This document shows, in pieces, positions 6,822 to 8,217 of a stretch of 8,217 nt of DNA. The notes under the pieces are model-generated. The model worked only from the letters and a program-made list of their open reading frames with translations. It did no database searches and was not told the DNA's origin. This DNA comes from Rickettsiales bacterium (GTDB taxonomy: Bacteria; Pseudomonadota; Alphaproteobacteria; TMED127): NCBI GenBank assembly GCA_002706585.1, contig PALU01000050.1, forward strand, positions 6,839 to 15,055, written 5' to 3'. The translations under genes were made by a program, and so were the position numbers. Position 1 is the stretch's first letter; every line of letters begins with the position of its first letter.

Positions 6822-7364
6822 ATGGGGAAATTTGCATACAAAGAAGTTATAAAAGTGAAAGGTTATCCTTCTTCACTTAAAGTTATTAAACACAGTAAAT
6901 CTAGATTTTATTGGGTTCATTTTTCAACTTATATTACACCCAAAGGAACTATTAAAATTAGAAAATCTACAAAAACTGAAAATCAAAGCGATGCAATTAA
7001 ATTTGCTAAGGATTTCTATGAAGATTTAATTGTTAAAAAAAAAATGGGTGAATTCCCTCACGATAATACCTTCTCAAAATATGCAACAAGATTATCACTT
7101 ATTAACGAAAAAAAAGTTGAAGATAAAGAGTATTCAAAGAACCAATTAGTTTTAGATAAAAAATATCTTAAAAATAACCTATTACCCTTTTTTTCCGAAA
7201 CCGATATTTCAGATATTGATTATTCAAATGTTTCTAAATTCTTAGATAATTTAAAAGAAAAAAATTTAGATGAAACTTCTCAGGGTAATCACCTTAAAAT
7301 CATTAATAATGTTTTAAATCTTGCTGTGGAAGATAAATTAATTGAATCTCTCCCAAAATTGCCT
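6822..7364 (+). pseudogene. Truncated tyrosine recombinase (integrase), catalytic domain missing
   Basis: About 181 residues. Residues ~15-75 resemble the small N-terminal arm-binding region of phage integrases (SRFYWVHFSTYITPKGTIKI, then KSTKTENQSDAIKFAKDFYE). Residues ~80-180 resemble the helical SAM-like core-binding domain, ending HLKIINNVLNLAVEDKLIES then LPKLP, the usual hand-over to the catalytic domain. The R...HxxR...Y catalytic half (about 180 residues) is not there; dehydrogenase sequence takes its place. It cannot recombine DNA on its own. The family call comes from overall pattern, not from catalytic residues. The end coordinate is approximate: the junction is somewhere in residues 181-190 (7362-7391). 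Confidence 0.65.
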
Positions 7365-8217
7365 GAAACAAGAGCATTAAATGCAAAAAGAAGAAATGGA
7401 AAATATGTTCCCTATCCTAAGGGAAGAGATGTAAACCTAAATGCAATAGATGAAGTAAAAAACTTAATCCAGCATTTACCATTAAAAAGAGATATGCTGA
7501 TAGAATATTTACATTTGATCCAAGATGAATATAGATGCATTAAAAAAAGACATTTGGCTGCACTTTCAGAAATTATGAGAATTCCCTTTGCTGAAGCTTA
7601 TGAAGTTGCATCTTTTTATGCTCATTTTGACGTTTTGGATGATGACGAGGCAACTCCACCAGAAATTACAATTAGAGTTTGTGATAGTTTAACATGCGAT
7701 TTAAAAGGATCTAACAAGCTAATAACCAACCTTAAAAAGAAGTTTGATAAGGATAAAGTTAGAGTTCTGAGAGCCCCATGTATGGGGTTGTGTGATCATG
7801 CTCCTGCATGTGAAGTAGGGCATAATCATATTAAAAATTGTAATGAAAGTAATATCAAACAGGCAGTTAACACCAAATCAACACATGCAGAAATTATTGA
7901 TGGAGTCTTACTAAAAGAATACATTAAAAATGGGGGGTATCAAATTTTAAGGAATTGTTACAACGGGAAGATTAAAGTTGATGATGTTGTCGCAAAACTT
8001 AATGATTCTGGTCTCAAAGGAATGGGAGGAGCTGGGTTTCCTTCAGGCCAAAAATGGAAGTTTGTTCGTATGGAAAAAGCTCCTAGACTAATGACTATAA
8101 ATGGTGATGAAGGTGAACCAGGAACTTTTAAAGATAGGTCATATTTAGAAAGTGATCCACATAGATTTTTAGAAGGAGCTTTAATTGCCTCCTATTTTAT
8201 AAATGCTCAAAAAGTTT
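6822..8217 (+). CDS. In-frame fusion: tyrosine recombinase N-terminus + formate dehydrogenase NuoE/F-like subunit (partial)
   Basis: The frame from ATG 6822 stays open for 465 codons to the window edge. Residues 1-181 look like a phage-type integrase N-terminus. From about residue 190 (RRNGKYVPYPKGRDVN) it reads as the fused gamma/beta subunit of NAD-dependent formate dehydrogenase. It has a NuoE-like thioredoxin-fold domain with [2Fe-2S] ligands C287-x4-C292 and C320-x3-C324, then the start of the NuoF-like flavin/NADH domain with GLKGMGGAGFPSGQKW (397-412) and NGDEGEPGTFKDR (427-439). The distal FMN/NADH region and 4Fe-4S site lie outside. This subunit passes electrons from formate oxidation to NAD+. 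No in-frame ATG lies between the two parts; the first one inside the dehydrogenase is M225 (7494), within the conserved RDMLIEYLHLIQ, so it is too late for a native start. Either a genomic rearrangement or a chimeric assembly. Confidence 0.82.
   Translation, partial: MGKFAYKEVIKVKGYPSSLKVIKHSKSRFYWVHFSTYITPKGTIKIRKSTKTENQSDAIKFAKDFYEDLIVKKKMGEFPHDNTFSKYATRLSLINEKKVEDKEYSKNQLVLDKKYLKNNLLPFFSETDISDIDYSNVSKFLDNLKEKNLDETSQGNHLKIINNVLNLAVEDKLIESLPKLPETRALNAKRRNGKYVPYPKGRDVNLNAIDEVKNLIQHLPLKRDMLIEYLHLIQDEYRCIKKRHLAALSEIMRIPFAEAYEVASFYAHFDVLDDDEATPPEITIRVCDSLTCDLKGSNKLITNLKKKFDKDKVRVLRAPCMGLCDHAPACEVGHNHIKNCNESNIKQAVNTKSTHAEIIDGVLLKEYIKNGGYQILRNCYNGKIKVDDVVAKLNDSGLKGMGGAGFPSGQKWKFVRMEKAPRLMTINGDEGEPGTFKDRSYLESDPHRFLEGALIASYFINAQKV

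Noticed and set aside
7381..7430. ATG at 7381 as a separate start for the dehydrogenase
   Set aside because: It is in a different frame from the dehydrogenase motifs and does not give the KGRDVN sequence.
7494..7496. ATG at 7494 as the native dehydrogenase start
   Set aside because: It falls inside the conserved RDMLIEYLHLIQ helix, and recognisable family sequence (KGRDVN...) lies upstream in the same frame.

Overview
The window is about 70% A+T, densely coded, with short spacers and long A and T runs. Together with an alphaproteobacterial-type SOS box ahead of recA, a DksA of the single-cysteine alphaproteobacterial type and an Ig-like/LysM-family envelope protein, this points to a streamlined, probably marine alphaproteobacterium (SAR11/Pelagibacterales or a similar AT-rich lineage). 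The placement rests on protein character and gene order recalled from memory, not on a search.

Layout from left to right. Bases 1-396 (minus) hold the N-terminal 132 residues of an envelope protein that runs off the left edge. Bases 583-1791 (plus) encode a eukaryote-like (type II) isocitrate dehydrogenase. It converges on, and overlaps by 12 bp, a three-gene minus-strand cluster read from the right: dksA-like (5990-5556), recA (5486-4446) and alaS (4416-1780). A GTTC-N7-GTTC LexA site lies just before recA. From a 52-bp divergent spacer, a small GmhB-like HAD phosphatase (6043-6564) runs on the plus strand, followed by a probable AT-rich terminator.

The right end is unusual. Three exact copies of TAGTGGACTACT and a good promoter (TTGACT-N18-TATATT) precede an open reading frame that starts at 6822 and is still open at the window edge (465 codons). 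Its first ~181 residues look like the N-terminal and core-binding part of a phage-type tyrosine recombinase. Without a stop or frameshift, the rest reads as the start of the fused NuoE/NuoF-like (FdsG-FdsB) NADH-binding subunit of an NAD-dependent formate dehydrogenase. The recombinase catalytic domain is absent. This is either the scar of a mobile element that has given the dehydrogenase gene a new promoter and N-terminus, or an assembly chimera; the sequence alone cannot separate the two.

The housekeeping genes are full-length with intact active-site motifs. Points of interest are a Ser in place of the Arg that contacts the NADP 2'-phosphate in isocitrate dehydrogenase, possible SOS coupling of alaS to recA, a DksA with one cysteine, and a GmhB-like phosphatase without the usual zinc cysteines.
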